Part shown: one piece after another, positions 29,829 to 39,362 of the stretch
How positions within the stretch are numbered: position 1 is the stretch's first letter
Layout of the letters: each line of letters begins with the position of its first letter
NCBI GenBank assembly: GCA_933822405.4
Contig: CAKOGP040000557.1
Coordinates: forward strand, 551,601-615,600
From: Cylindrotheca closterium
Lineage: Eukaryota; Bacillariophyta; Bacillariophyceae; Bacillariales; Bacillariaceae
DNA: 64,000 nucleotides
Reading direction: 5' to 3'
The notes under the pieces: generated by a model
What the model was told of the DNA's origin: nothing
Databases searched by the model: none
The model's input: only the letters and a program-made list of their open reading frames with translations
Made by a program: the position numbers and the translations under genes

Positions 29829-30767
29829 ATGGGACTGCAACGCTATCATGCACTGATTTTCGTATCCATATTGGTTGCAATAAAGGCATTTTCTCCTTTG
29901 CAGAACAACGTGATTCACAGTCGCACTTGGTTCTTTGCTCCTGCTGGAGGAGGAGATGACACCACCACCACATCAACAACGAGGAATGATTGTTGGTGCA
30001 CAAAACTCTTTGCCAAAATGTCCAAGTCCGACGAAGAACGTTTGCTCCTCTCGGAACCAGCCTTGACCGCCTTCATTGTAGCCGAAATGCGACATTTTCT
30101 GACCAGCAAATCCAACGAACCTGGCAAGTTAACAAAGTGGGAAATGTCCGACGAGGAACGGCTGGATCTGAAACTTGTGGACGACCAAGGAGAAATCATT
30201 AATGACGAATATGAAAAAGCCAAGGCTGGTCTTACAGATATGGAGGCAATTGATTTGTTGTGCAATGCCACACAATTGACCTTTTATGACGGATACACCA
30301 ATGAACAAGGGATCATGTCGGCACTGGGTTCGGCCATTTTGTTCTTCAAGGAGCCTCTGAGAGGCTCTCCCAAACTGCTAGCAGCTTGTGAGATAGTTGG
30401 CTTGTCAGACTATGCAGTGGCGCATCATATTACCGACATGTATCACCATCGGTGTTTTCGAGGGACCTACACCAAAACCTTGGCCCCAAGTGGGGAAGGC
30501 GAGATCGCGGCGAGGCTAGCCGTGGGTTTGAAGGAGACCAATAGTCAGAACAGCGAGAAGGAAAGAACTTCCAAGAATATTAAAGCTACTAGGGGTGCTG
30601 ACGAGAGAGACGAAGGGGATGAATGTCTAATGTGGTCACCAACGACTCCAGGTGTGTGCTTGCACTGGAAGTCTGACGAAGAAGCATGGAGAAGAAAACG
30701 ATTTGAGAGAGTTCAGATGGAGGGCACTCGAGATCCTCGGCGAGGAGGTTCGGGAACAACGAGATAG
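29829..30767 (+). CDS. Plastid-type protein of unknown function
   Basis: Single exon, 312 residues. The leader MGLQRYHALIFVSILVAIKA-FSP ends in a clear ASAFAP-like cleavage site followed by a Ser/Thr-rich stretch, the pattern of diatom bipartite plastid presequences. The mature part is helical and acidic, with a conserved-looking centre (CNATQLTFYDGYTNEQGIMSAL, FFKEPLRGSPKLLAACEIVG and AVAHHITDMYHHRCFRGTY). The C-terminal 80 residues are charged and probably disordered. I do not recognise a family. The upstream gap to the divergent DUF1415 gene is 220 bp. Confidence 0.65.
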   Translation: MGLQRYHALIFVSILVAIKAFSPLQNNVIHSRTWFFAPAGGGDDTTTTSTTRNDCWCTKLFAKMSKSDEERLLLSEPALTAFIVAEMRHFLTSKSNEPGKLTKWEMSDEERLDLKLVDDQGEIINDEYEKAKAGLTDMEAIDLLCNATQLTFYDGYTNEQGIMSALGSAILFFKEPLRGSPKLLAACEIVGLSDYAVAHHITDMYHHRCFRGTYTKTLAPSGEGEIAARLAVGLKETNSQNSEKERTSKNIKATRGADERDEGDECLMWSPTTPGVCLHWKSDEEAWRRKRFERVQMEGTRDPRRGGSGTTR

Positions 30768-31398
30768 CAGTAATTTTATTAAACCTAAAGTACCTATTCA
30801 TTTCCAAAGAAGGGAATAGATTGGCCACCAGTAGTGGTGGTCGAATGAATCTAGTCCCGACGTGCCTGTCCTTCACTACTCCACGATAGAACGCTGTAGA
30901 AAATGTACTGAGTGGAGTTGCAGTTGAAACCTGTCAATGATCAACCTCCGAGCTCCTTTCCTTTTGACCATGCAAGAATAAGCCTCAATTTTTTTGCATT
31001 GGGTTTGTCTTTTCGCCTTTTGATCTTATTGGTGCTTCTGGTTTGGTCCAATTGAACCAACAGCGAAGAGAAGAAGAGGAAGAAGAAAGTGAATTGAATA
31101 TACAAGCTCTTAGCAAAAGCGATGCTAATACAATCGGTACGATTTTCATACAGTAACTTTTTTTGAAACGAAAAAGTATTTCATCGATTGTTTTTGCTCA
31201 ACAAACGTTAGCAGAATTTTAAATCACAACATAGGGCTCTGGATAGCCGTTTGTTGATTTGATTGAGCCGAGAAATCCGAGGTTGAAACACTTGTCTTTG
31301 TGTGTATATATATTATAGAAGCAAGAGAAAGCACAAAGGGAAAGTGAATACCAAACTTATCTTTTTTGAATTCTAATATATAGTCTGTTGTCGCTACA
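30768..31398. other. Intergenic upstream of PRP5
   Basis: About 630 bp with no supported gene. Pyrimidine-rich and A/T-rich stretches near 31160-31390 probably belong to the PRP5 promoter and leader. Confidence 0.4.
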
Positions 31399-34300
31399 AT
31401 GACGGCAGAAGATTCAGCTGCTGAAAAGAAGCGAAATCGGTTGGAAGCTTGGAAACGGCGGAGGCAGCAACAGGCAGTGCCAGCGGCAACAACTGCCAAT
31501 GGACAGGCGCTTCCACCACCTCCGCCTCCCAAACCCGCTGTCAAAGTTTCTCTGTCCTTAGCCAAGGGCAAGAAACGAAAGAATAAGGAAACCAAAGTCA
31601 TCTCGGCTCCCAAACCAAAGAAGCCGATTAATCCGTTTGGAACAGTGGATGATGATGACGATGATGAATCTGATGACGAAGGTGGAAATCGAAAGGGAAA
31701 ACTCTCCTTGGGTCTTGGATTCTCCCTCGACACCGAGGAAGAAATGCAAGAGCCTTCCCCCAAGCGACGAAAACGAGGTCGATGGGACAGTAAAGAAGAT
31801 GAGCGCAAGCCCTCTCCCTCCAAGAAAGCGCCTGGAGATGCCTTGGACAAATTCATGGAAAAGCTAGAGGCAGGAGCAATGGGAAATGTAACAACCCAAG
31901 TTTCCGAAACGAACGGTCAAGAAATGCTAACCATTGATGTTGGTGGCAGTATGATGCGAGTTCCTAAACTCGTCAAATCAGATCCTGTCACACCATCTTC
32001 GGGTGGAGTCATTACGGCCGATCAGCTGGCGAAGCTATCTTCGAAAAAGCCGAAACCCTCCAAAGATCCGGACGCACTCTACACGGCAAGTGACTGGGAA
32101 AGCGACCAGCAAGGTAATACCAGTGCTAGCGAACCCGAGACGGACGACGAGGAAGAAGAAAAGGCGCGTCGTGCCTTTATTGAAGCGTTGAAGTCGACTC
32201 CTGGACCAGCAACCGAAGCGGATGTAGAAGAGTCTAAACCATTCCTTGCAGCGGAAGTCAGGAGTGAGAAGCAGCGACGAGAGCAACGACTTAAGGAGTT
32301 GGAGCGCGAGGCTGAAGAAGCACGGTCATCGGCACAGGCCGCCGCGGCGCCGGAATTTGGTCGGCTGTACAATGATACCGAAGGCGGGGTTATGGAAGAA
32401 GCCGAGCGGAATCTCGATGCAGCCATGGCTGCTCCGGATGCGCTACAAGTGCTAGCAGAGTTGAACAAGAAAAAAGAGCTCAAGGCCGTGGACCACTCCC
32501 GAGTGGAATACCTCGATTTCAAAAAGAATTTGTACATTGTCCCTCGTGCCCTGGCCAAGTTGAGTCATGATGAAGTTACCAATATTCGAGGGAAGCTCAA
32601 GGTCAGGGTTCGGGGTCACGGGGCTCCCGCTCCAGTGTCGACCTTTGAACAATGTGGATTGTCCGAACGCATCTTGACGGTCATGCAAAAACAAAAGATC
32701 ACTGCCCCTTTTCCGGTACAAGCGCAATGCTTGCCTTGTATCATGGCTGGGCGTGATGTGATTGGAATTGCCAAAACTGGTAGCGGAAAGACACTGGCCT
32801 ATCTACTACCTATGCTTCGTCACATTCAAGATCAACCAGGGTTGGCACCTGGCGAGTCAGGACCCATTGGATTGGTCTTGGCACCCGCTCGAGAACTGGC
32901 ATACCAGATTCACTTGGTGTGCAAGAGTTTCACGAAACAGTTGGGTCTCAAGACGACTGCTGTCTATGGTGGAGCTGGTGTCGCAGAACAAATCGGCGAT
33001 TTGAAGCGAGGAACACACATTTGCGTGGCAACTCCTGGTCGGTTGATTGACATTTTGACTATGCAGTCAGGAAAGATTCTATCGCTGGGACGTGTCACTT
33101 ATGTGGTCATGGACGAAGCTGATCGAATGTACGATATGGGATTTGCTCCCCAGATCTCGGCTATTTTGACAGCAGTGCGACCGGATCGTCAAACGGTGCT
33201 ATTCTCGGCTACCTTTCCAAAGTCTGTGGAAAACTTGGCTCGAAAATCTCTCAAGTATCCCATCGAAGTCATGATTGGCGGTCGATCTGTGGCATCTGAT
33301 ACGATAACTCAATATGCAGAGCTGGTCGAAGAAGACGACAAATTCTTGAGACTTTTGCAACTACTTGGAGAGCAAGTGGATGAAGAGAAGAAAGCCATTG
33401 TATTTGTGGACACCCAAGTCAAGACAGATGCACTTTTCGAACAATTACTTCGAAGCGGGTACAGCACGCTATCTCTTCACGGCGGCAAAGAACAAGAAGA
33501 TCGTGATTCCACAATCTCTGATTTCAAACGCAAAGATGGGCCAAGTGTCCTTGTCGCTACAGGTGTTGCCGGTAGAGGTTTGGATGTCCCTTCGGTCCGC
33601 TGTGTGATCAACTTTTCGTGCCCCAATCACTTGGAAGCATACGTCCATCAAGTGGGTCGTACTGGACGTGCTGGAAAGAAAGGTTTTGCATACACATTGG
33701 TGAATCCAACCGACGAGGCCAAGTTTTCACCCAATATTGTGCGAGCTTTGACCGAATCCGGTCAGATTGAGAATATTGAGCCTGCTTTGAAGGAAGTTTC
33801 GGATAGTTTCAAGGAGAAGGTAAAAAATGGCGAAGCTAGATGGGCTGGATCTGGCTTCAAGGGCAAAGGGTACACATACGATGCCTCGGAGATGAACGAA
33901 GCACAAAAGTTTGCTCATTTGGAGAAGCGAAAGGCTCTCATCGAAGCAGGATTACTCGATCCAGATGATGAAGACCCAATGTCTGCCGAGCCAAGTGCCG
34001 CCCAAATGGAGGAGGATTTGGATGCGATGGCCAGTTCGGGTGGTGCTGGAGGTGATAATGCTAAACAAAAGGAAGCTTCTGAAGCTGAAAAGGCACTTGA
34101 TCTGCAGACAAAATTAACACCTGAACTACTTGCTTTGCCTGGTATGAAAGATGCTATCTTGCGTCGTGCTGGAATCATCAAGGAGACGACCGAAGACCCA
34201 TCACTTGGCCATCCAGTGCAAATGGGATCCAACCACTTTGTGCAAGAATTCGAAATCAACGAGTATCCGCGAGAAGCGAGATGGAAGGTCACGCAAAAAG

Positions 34301-34533
34301 AGACAACATCGCGTCTTCAAGATGAATTTCAGACTGCAGTTACGCTCAAGGGTGAATACTTTGGATCTGGAAGAAAGCCAGAGGGTCAACAAAGAAAACT
34401 ATACCTACATTTGGAGGCTACGAGCGAACGGGTGCTTGAGAACTGTGTCTTGGAGATCAAAAGATTACTCAATGAAGAAACGCTGCGAGTGGGGGCAAAA
34501 GGTGGTAGTAGCCACAAATATAACGTGCTCTAG
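31399..34533 (+). CDS. PRP5: DEAD-box RNA helicase PRP5/DDX46 (spliceosome)
   Basis: Single uninterrupted exon, 1044 residues, the longest intronless gene here. A charged N-terminal extension with KKRKNK, acidic DDDDDDESDDE and an SDWESD segment leads to the DPLD-like region and core helicase. Motifs are intact: FPVQAQCLP (Q), AKTGSGKT (I), PARELA (Ia), TPGRLID (Ib), MDEADRM (II), SATFP (III), VATGVAGRGLD (V) and HQVGRTGRAG (VI). The C-terminal domain (EFEINEYPREARWKVTQKE, TLRVGAKGGSSHKYNVL) is characteristic of Prp5/DDX46 rather than other DEAD proteins. It should remodel U2 snRNP during branch-site selection. A duplicated copy of its last codons lies just downstream. Confidence 0.94.
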   Translation: MTAEDSAAEKKRNRLEAWKRRRQQQAVPAATTANGQALPPPPPPKPAVKVSLSLAKGKKRKNKETKVISAPKPKKPINPFGTVDDDDDDESDDEGGNRKGKLSLGLGFSLDTEEEMQEPSPKRRKRGRWDSKEDERKPSPSKKAPGDALDKFMEKLEAGAMGNVTTQVSETNGQEMLTIDVGGSMMRVPKLVKSDPVTPSSGGVITADQLAKLSSKKPKPSKDPDALYTASDWESDQQGNTSASEPETDDEEEEKARRAFIEALKSTPGPATEADVEESKPFLAAEVRSEKQRREQRLKELEREAEEARSSAQAAAAPEFGRLYNDTEGGVMEEAERNLDAAMAAPDALQVLAELNKKKELKAVDHSRVEYLDFKKNLYIVPRALAKLSHDEVTNIRGKLKVRVRGHGAPAPVSTFEQCGLSERILTVMQKQKITAPFPVQAQCLPCIMAGRDVIGIAKTGSGKTLAYLLPMLRHIQDQPGLAPGESGPIGLVLAPARELAYQIHLVCKSFTKQLGLKTTAVYGGAGVAEQIGDLKRGTHICVATPGRLIDILTMQSGKILSLGRVTYVVMDEADRMYDMGFAPQISAILTAVRPDRQTVLFSATFPKSVENLARKSLKYPIEVMIGGRSVASDTITQYAELVEEDDKFLRLLQLLGEQVDEEKKAIVFVDTQVKTDALFEQLLRSGYSTLSLHGGKEQEDRDSTISDFKRKDGPSVLVATGVAGRGLDVPSVRCVINFSCPNHLEAYVHQVGRTGRAGKKGFAYTLVNPTDEAKFSPNIVRALTESGQIENIEPALKEVSDSFKEKVKNGEARWAGSGFKGKGYTYDASEMNEAQKFAHLEKRKALIEAGLLDPDDEDPMSAEPSAAQMEEDLDAMASSGGAGGDNAKQKEASEAEKALDLQTKLTPELLALPGMKDAILRRAGIIKETTEDPSLGHPVQMGSNHFVQEFEINEYPREARWKVTQKETTSRLQDEFQTAVTLKGEYFGSGRKPEGQQRKLYLHLEATSERVLENCVLEIKRLLNEETLRVGAKGGSSHKYNVL

Positions 34534-34660
34534 TGACACAGCAACGACTACATTCTTGGAGATCAAAAGTTCACTCAACGAAGAAACACTGCGCGTGGGG
34601 GCAAAACGCGGTAGTAGCCACAGATATAACATGCTCTAGTGACAACAGCAGCGACCACAT
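34449..34660 (+). repeat. 106 bp tandem duplication spanning the PRP5 stop codon
   Basis: 34449-34554 (the last 28 codons of PRP5 plus some 3' sequence) is repeated at 34555-34660 with about ten substitutions. The second copy still encodes LEIKSSLNEETLRVGAK...YNML and its own TAG, but is out of frame with the gene and lies in the presumed 3' untranslated region. Confidence 0.9.
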
Positions 34661-34725
34661 TCATTGTAAATTGCCCTTCACAACTACAGTTCAACATTTG
34701 AGCACTGTGGAACTTCTGCCTTCTG

Positions 34726-34900
34726 GTACAGGATGCGCGTCTATTCTTTTGAATCATCATGTACAGGATGCGCGTCTATGCTTTTGAATCATCATGTACA
34801 GGATGCGCGTCTATGCTTTTGAATCATCATGTACAGGATGCGCGTCTATGCTTTTGAATCATCATGTACAGGATGCGCGTCTATGCTTTTGAATCATCTT
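34726..34900 (+). repeat. Minisatellite, five copies of a 35 bp unit
   Basis: Copies start at 34726, 34761, 34796, 34831 and 34866, each beginning GTACAGGATGCGCGTCTATG and ending GAATCATCAT. Only the first (TATTC for TATGC) and the last (TCATCTT) differ. It lies in the spacer between PRP5 and the PhoD-like gene. Confidence 0.96.
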
Positions 34901-35061
34901 CTGCTCGAACCGAATCTTCGCTCTCACACGGACTCTGATTTGTTCTGACCAAGATTCGATTAACATTCGCCGTGATCACTTTATGAGCTTTTGAAAAACC
35001 CCGCGAATATTTAAAAAACGCCTTTTTCTGCATTTTATGGCACAAAAGGTTGTTGTGCACC
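34901..35061. other. Upstream region of the PhoD-like gene
   Basis: Short spacer, A/T-rich before the ATG at 35062. No defined element. Confidence 0.3.
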
Positions 35062-37548
35062 ATGAAGATCTTTATCTCTTCTCTACTGCTTCTTGGCAGT
35101 GCCTTAGCCAAGCCCCTTCCAAATTTCTTTCAAGCCAAGACACTCGATGAGATTCGCAAAGCCAGTCAATCCGAGAAAACCATTGAGGACGTCCTCCGCG
35201 GGCGTCGGAATCTAAAAAATCGTCGACTCGAGACGTCCACGCACATCCTTGCAGATCGATTTGGGGGCACTCCTGGATTCTACCATTCTGTTGCTTCAGG
35301 AGACCCATTGGAGGATGCTGTCGTCATTTGGACTCGCTACACCCCCGTCACTATGGATGAAGAAATCACCCTCGAATTCCGAATGGCTGCAGTGGATGCA
35401 GATTTGGAGTCTGATGCCCACTTGGATCCAGCTATGAACTCTGCCATTAAGCGTGGATTGGTTACTGTGACAAAAGAAACAGACTTTATCGCCAAGATTG
35501 ATATCACCGGGCTTGAATCTAATACTCACTATGTCTACGCCTTTCTGACAGCAGAGGAAAATCCGGTCATTTCGGATGTCGGTTTGACAAGAACGGCTCC
35601 AAGTTCTGTGGACGATGCCGAATCTTTGACTTATGCTTTTTTTAGCTGCTCTCATTTCTCAAACGGTTTCTTTCATGCCTATGACATTGCTTCATCTGTT
35701 GAAGACATTGATCTTGCAATCTTCGTTGGCGACTATTATTACGAGTATGGAAACTTCGATACCTATGCCAGAGAGGCTTCTGCTTTGCGCGACGACAAAG
35801 TCCTTCCTATTTGGGAAGTCATTGACCTTCAAGACTATCGTAACCGACACTCCACTTACCTTGCTTATGACGAAGGTCTGCGTAATCTTCGTCGCCGTGT
35901 CCCAATCATGGCTTTTTGGGATGATCATGAAACCGCCAACGACTCGTACGGTACAGCAGACATTATCGGTGCTATGAATCACCAACCGGTTTGTTCGGCC
36001 AATGCAACATCTACAAACGAAGAAAAGAGTGCAGCAGAATGCGATAGAGATGAAGGTGATGCTGTGGCTCGATTCGAAGCTGCAGCCCAAGCCTACATGG
36101 AATGGCTCCCACTTCGGTATGCTGCGGGCAGCATGGGTCAGTTGAACATTGGAAGTATCACAAAAGTCATTGAATGGGGTGAATTGGCCACTATCGTGGG
36201 TGTGGATACTCGAGTGAGCTATCGTACTTCGGCTGGTGGTACCGGTACGTTTGATATTTGGGAGGGATGAATTCTCAAATGTGACATTTTGACAATCTTA
36301 TACAATCACTATACAGCTTTTGATAATCCAAGTTATGGGTTTGTTGCATTCAATGAAACCAATGTGACGGCGTATTCCGACCCCTCGACATTCGCTTATG
36401 AGATTCTCCAGGGGGCTATATCTCAAGATCTGGCGGAGCGAAACATGGGGAACCGTAGCATTATTGGTGAATCCATTAGTGTTCTCGAGACGGCCTTTGA
36501 GCGAAGCAAGGCAGAAGGAAAACCCTGGCAGATCTGGGCTGGCAATACCATGATGGGTCACTATGTCCTTCCCGATCCTGCTAAACTTTATTTGGACGCT
36601 CCCGAAGCCTTCCAATCAGCACTCAAGGATCTGTGGGATTTTATCCTTCCTTCTGAAGATGGTCTCATTCCAAGAATTGTGTCTGCGCTGGCCCAAGCCG
36701 ATTTGGAGTGGAACTTGGATGACTATTCCGGTTTCCACAATGAACGCATGAAGATCGTTGACCTTGCGCAGACAAAGACCAACAATATGATTGTCCTTGG
36801 AGGCGACTTGCACGATGGTTTTGCATGGCAAGTACCAAGCAGTGGTCTGAGCGAGGGCGAACCAGTTTTTGTCAACTTGGGATGCGCCTCGGTCACATCC
36901 CCAGGGTTTGGACCAAACTTCTTTCCTTTCTTTGCTTCGATTCAGGAAGCCATTGGGGGCAAGGGAGCAGTCGTTGACATTCTTGAAAAGGCTTTCCTTC
37001 GTCAAAATCCAAACCTGAAATTAGTCAACTTGGACCTGAAAGGACCCACTATCGTCACCGTGACAGGAACTACTCACACGGCTGAGTATTTCGGAGTGAC
37101 AGATGAGGATCGCCTGAGTGATTATCCTGATGCCCGAAAAGATTCAATGACCGCAAATCCTATTTGCAAGGGAAGAGTCGTGACAAGGGCAGATGAACCA
37201 GGTTCGTTGGCCGCCTTTGAGGACTGTTCGACGACTGTATTTGCCACTGAACGCCCGGCTGTATACAACTTGCCTGTCCCTGCAAGTAATACGGAAGATT
37301 TGAGTGCTCTATCTGGCTGCGGATACATTGGATGCAGTTTTGATGCGTCGACCGTTGTCACTGATGCTCCTAGTGCCGCCATGGAGGCAACGGATGCTCC
37401 AAACACTAGTACGACGATCTCTCCAGTTGCCCCAGCTGATCCCACTGCTGCGCCCAATGCTGCCGCCGGTTCGAGCGCTGCTGCGTGGTCGGAGTATTCA
37501 TTCATTAGTGCTTTGATGTCATTTCTTTGTGTCGTGAGCGTCATGTAA
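35062..37548 (+). CDS. PhoD-like secreted/GPI-type alkaline phosphatase
   Basis: Exons 35062-36244 and 36317-37548 with a 72 bp intron, giving 804 residues. A signal peptide (MKIFISSLLLLGSALA) starts the protein. PhoD landmarks include GFYHSVASGDP near the start, a Fn-like strand region, then metal-ligand motifs FVGDYYYEYG, IMAFWDDHETANDSYG and, late, VLGGDLHDGFAW. A Ser/Thr/Pro/Ala-rich tail ends in a hydrophobic segment (FISALMSFLCVVSVM), which looks like a GPI-attachment signal. It would release phosphate from phosphomono- or diesters outside the cell, using calcium and iron in known PhoD enzymes. Such genes are often phosphate-responsive, but no element was identified here. Confidence 0.87.
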
Positions 37549-37736
37549 GAGTAACTTCTAATTCAGTGTAGTCCTTCGATAAGCAATTATAGACTTCTAT
37601 AGTTTTCAAAATCTCGTGAAGCAAGAACAGTGCCTGTCCGTCGATGGCGATCAAGATTTGGTGATGTGTTCCGGAGATATTGTAACTGATGGAGTGACGA
37701 CATACAGTAATCTGTATTGTATTGATTGAAGAAAGG

Positions 37737-39147
37737 ATGGACAAAGTAGATGTTTTAATGCTCGGAACCGGTGAATACACCACGTAAGTTGTGTGTGTAG
37801 CGATTGGTCTTGCGACGAAGCAACTTGGCTCAATTTGTTTCTTTCCATTTCGACACAGTGGTTATGTTGGTGGCAAAGCTGCAGATAGTGACAAGGGAGC
37901 TGGCGTTGTCGCTTTGACAATGTTCGACTTGCGCCGTCGTAACAAAGTCAACCGTGTTGGTATGTGTGGAGTGAATGTAAGTGTCCTCTTCCATCATCTC
38001 CTTTTTCATGCCGTTGCCGCTGTGCTGAAAGAATCATGTTTCAATCGTGTAGGGCAAGAAGTTTCCAGGTATCCGGCAACATATGCAACGGTGCATTGGT
38101 GATGTTTACGGCGGAATGGATCTTACCTGCGAGACCTTTCCTGGTGATGGTGAAGTCAACCCCAAGGCATATGTCGACGCATCCGCTACCTTCAAGGCTG
38201 GTGACGTTGGTGTGATCTTCACACCTGATGATACACACTTTGACATTGCCTTGGATTGTATCAATAAGGGAATGCATGTGATGGTTACCAAGCCGATTGT
38301 TCAAAAACTAGAGGATCATCAAAAGCTAGCCAAGGCAGCTGCAGAGAAGGGTGTTTTGGTTGCTGTTGAAGTGCACAAGAGATTGGATCCCTTTTATGCT
38401 GATGCCAGAGATCGTATTCGTGGTGGGTTGGGAAACTTCCAATACATGTATGCCTACATGAGTCAGCCGAAGCATCAACTTGAGACATTCAAAGCATGGG
38501 CTGGCAAGTCTTCCGATATCTCGTATTATTTGAATTCGCATCACATTGACTGGAGCGAATGGACCTTGGCGGGAGTTGCTCGGCCTATCCGTGTGACTGC
38601 CACTGGATCCACTGGCGTTGCCAAAGGCAAGGGAATGGATACCGAGGACTCGATCACTTTGACTGTCCAATGGCAAAATATGAATGATAAGACCCTAGGT
38701 TGTGCTGTCTACACTTCTTCGTGGGCTGCGCCGAAGAGTGATGTGCACTCTCAACAACGCTTCTTCTACATGGGAACCCAAGGAGAAATTAATGTTGACC
38801 AGGCCCACAGAGGATGTACCGTGTCAACGGATCAAGCTGGGTTTGCATCTGTGAATCCACTATTCATGAAATACACACCAACAAACGGAATGTTCTCTGG
38901 ACAAGGAAGTTATGGTGTCCGATCATTCGAAAACTTTATCGATGCTTGTCGTGAAGTCAATAGTGGTTCAAAGAAGCCATCCGATTTCGATGATGGATCC
39001 TTGGCAACCGTTCACACGACACAACAGGGTACTGCAATCCTTGAAGCGGGACGAATGAGTTTGGATGCAGATGGACAGCCAATGGATATCGAGTACGACG
39101 GAGATGGTCATACTCCAACCGCTATCAAGCCTCATAAGTTCGAATAA
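37737..39147 (+). CDS. Gfo/Idh/MocA-family NAD(P)-dependent oxidoreductase
   Basis: Exons 37737-37783, 37859-37976 and 38053-39147, introns of 75 and 76 bp, giving 419 residues. The Rossmann motif is assembled only after splicing: [18 protein letters not shown]. It is followed by [21 protein letters not shown] and the catalytic-lysine motif MVTKPIV, where the family has E/D/T-K-P. The C-terminal half ([30 protein letters not shown]) is the family's substrate-binding sheet. Members reduce or oxidise sugars and inositols, and the fold is compatible with a uronate or sugar reductase. No specific substrate can be claimed. Its stop faces the propeller gene stop 215 bp away. Confidence 0.85.
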
Positions 39148-39362
39148 TTTCGCTTTATTAATTTCTAGATTGCAGATCTACTCACTTCATACTTGGGTTG
39201 CATTAGCTCCTTACATAGTCCTCTTCGAGAATGCTATCATGGATCTGATTTTGACAGATTGTTTAGGTTATAGAAGATGCTGCAGATGCTTCGAAGGAAC
39301 AATCTCTCACCTCTGTATGTACATGTTTGATGTGGGTTGGAAATAAGTGCAATTTTTCAATT

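Noticed and set aside
34151..34639. Alternative frame through the PRP5 3' end into the duplicated segment
   Set aside because: Most of it is an off-frame reading of PRP5. Only the last 27 codons make sense, because they are a duplicated piece of the gene.
34726..34900. CRISPR array
   Set aside because: Units are contiguous with no spacers and the genome is eukaryotic, so this is a minisatellite.
35050..35061. Non-ATG start four codons upstream of the PhoD-like signal peptide
   Set aside because: The ATG at 35062 begins a canonical signal peptide, and the upstream codon is TTG.
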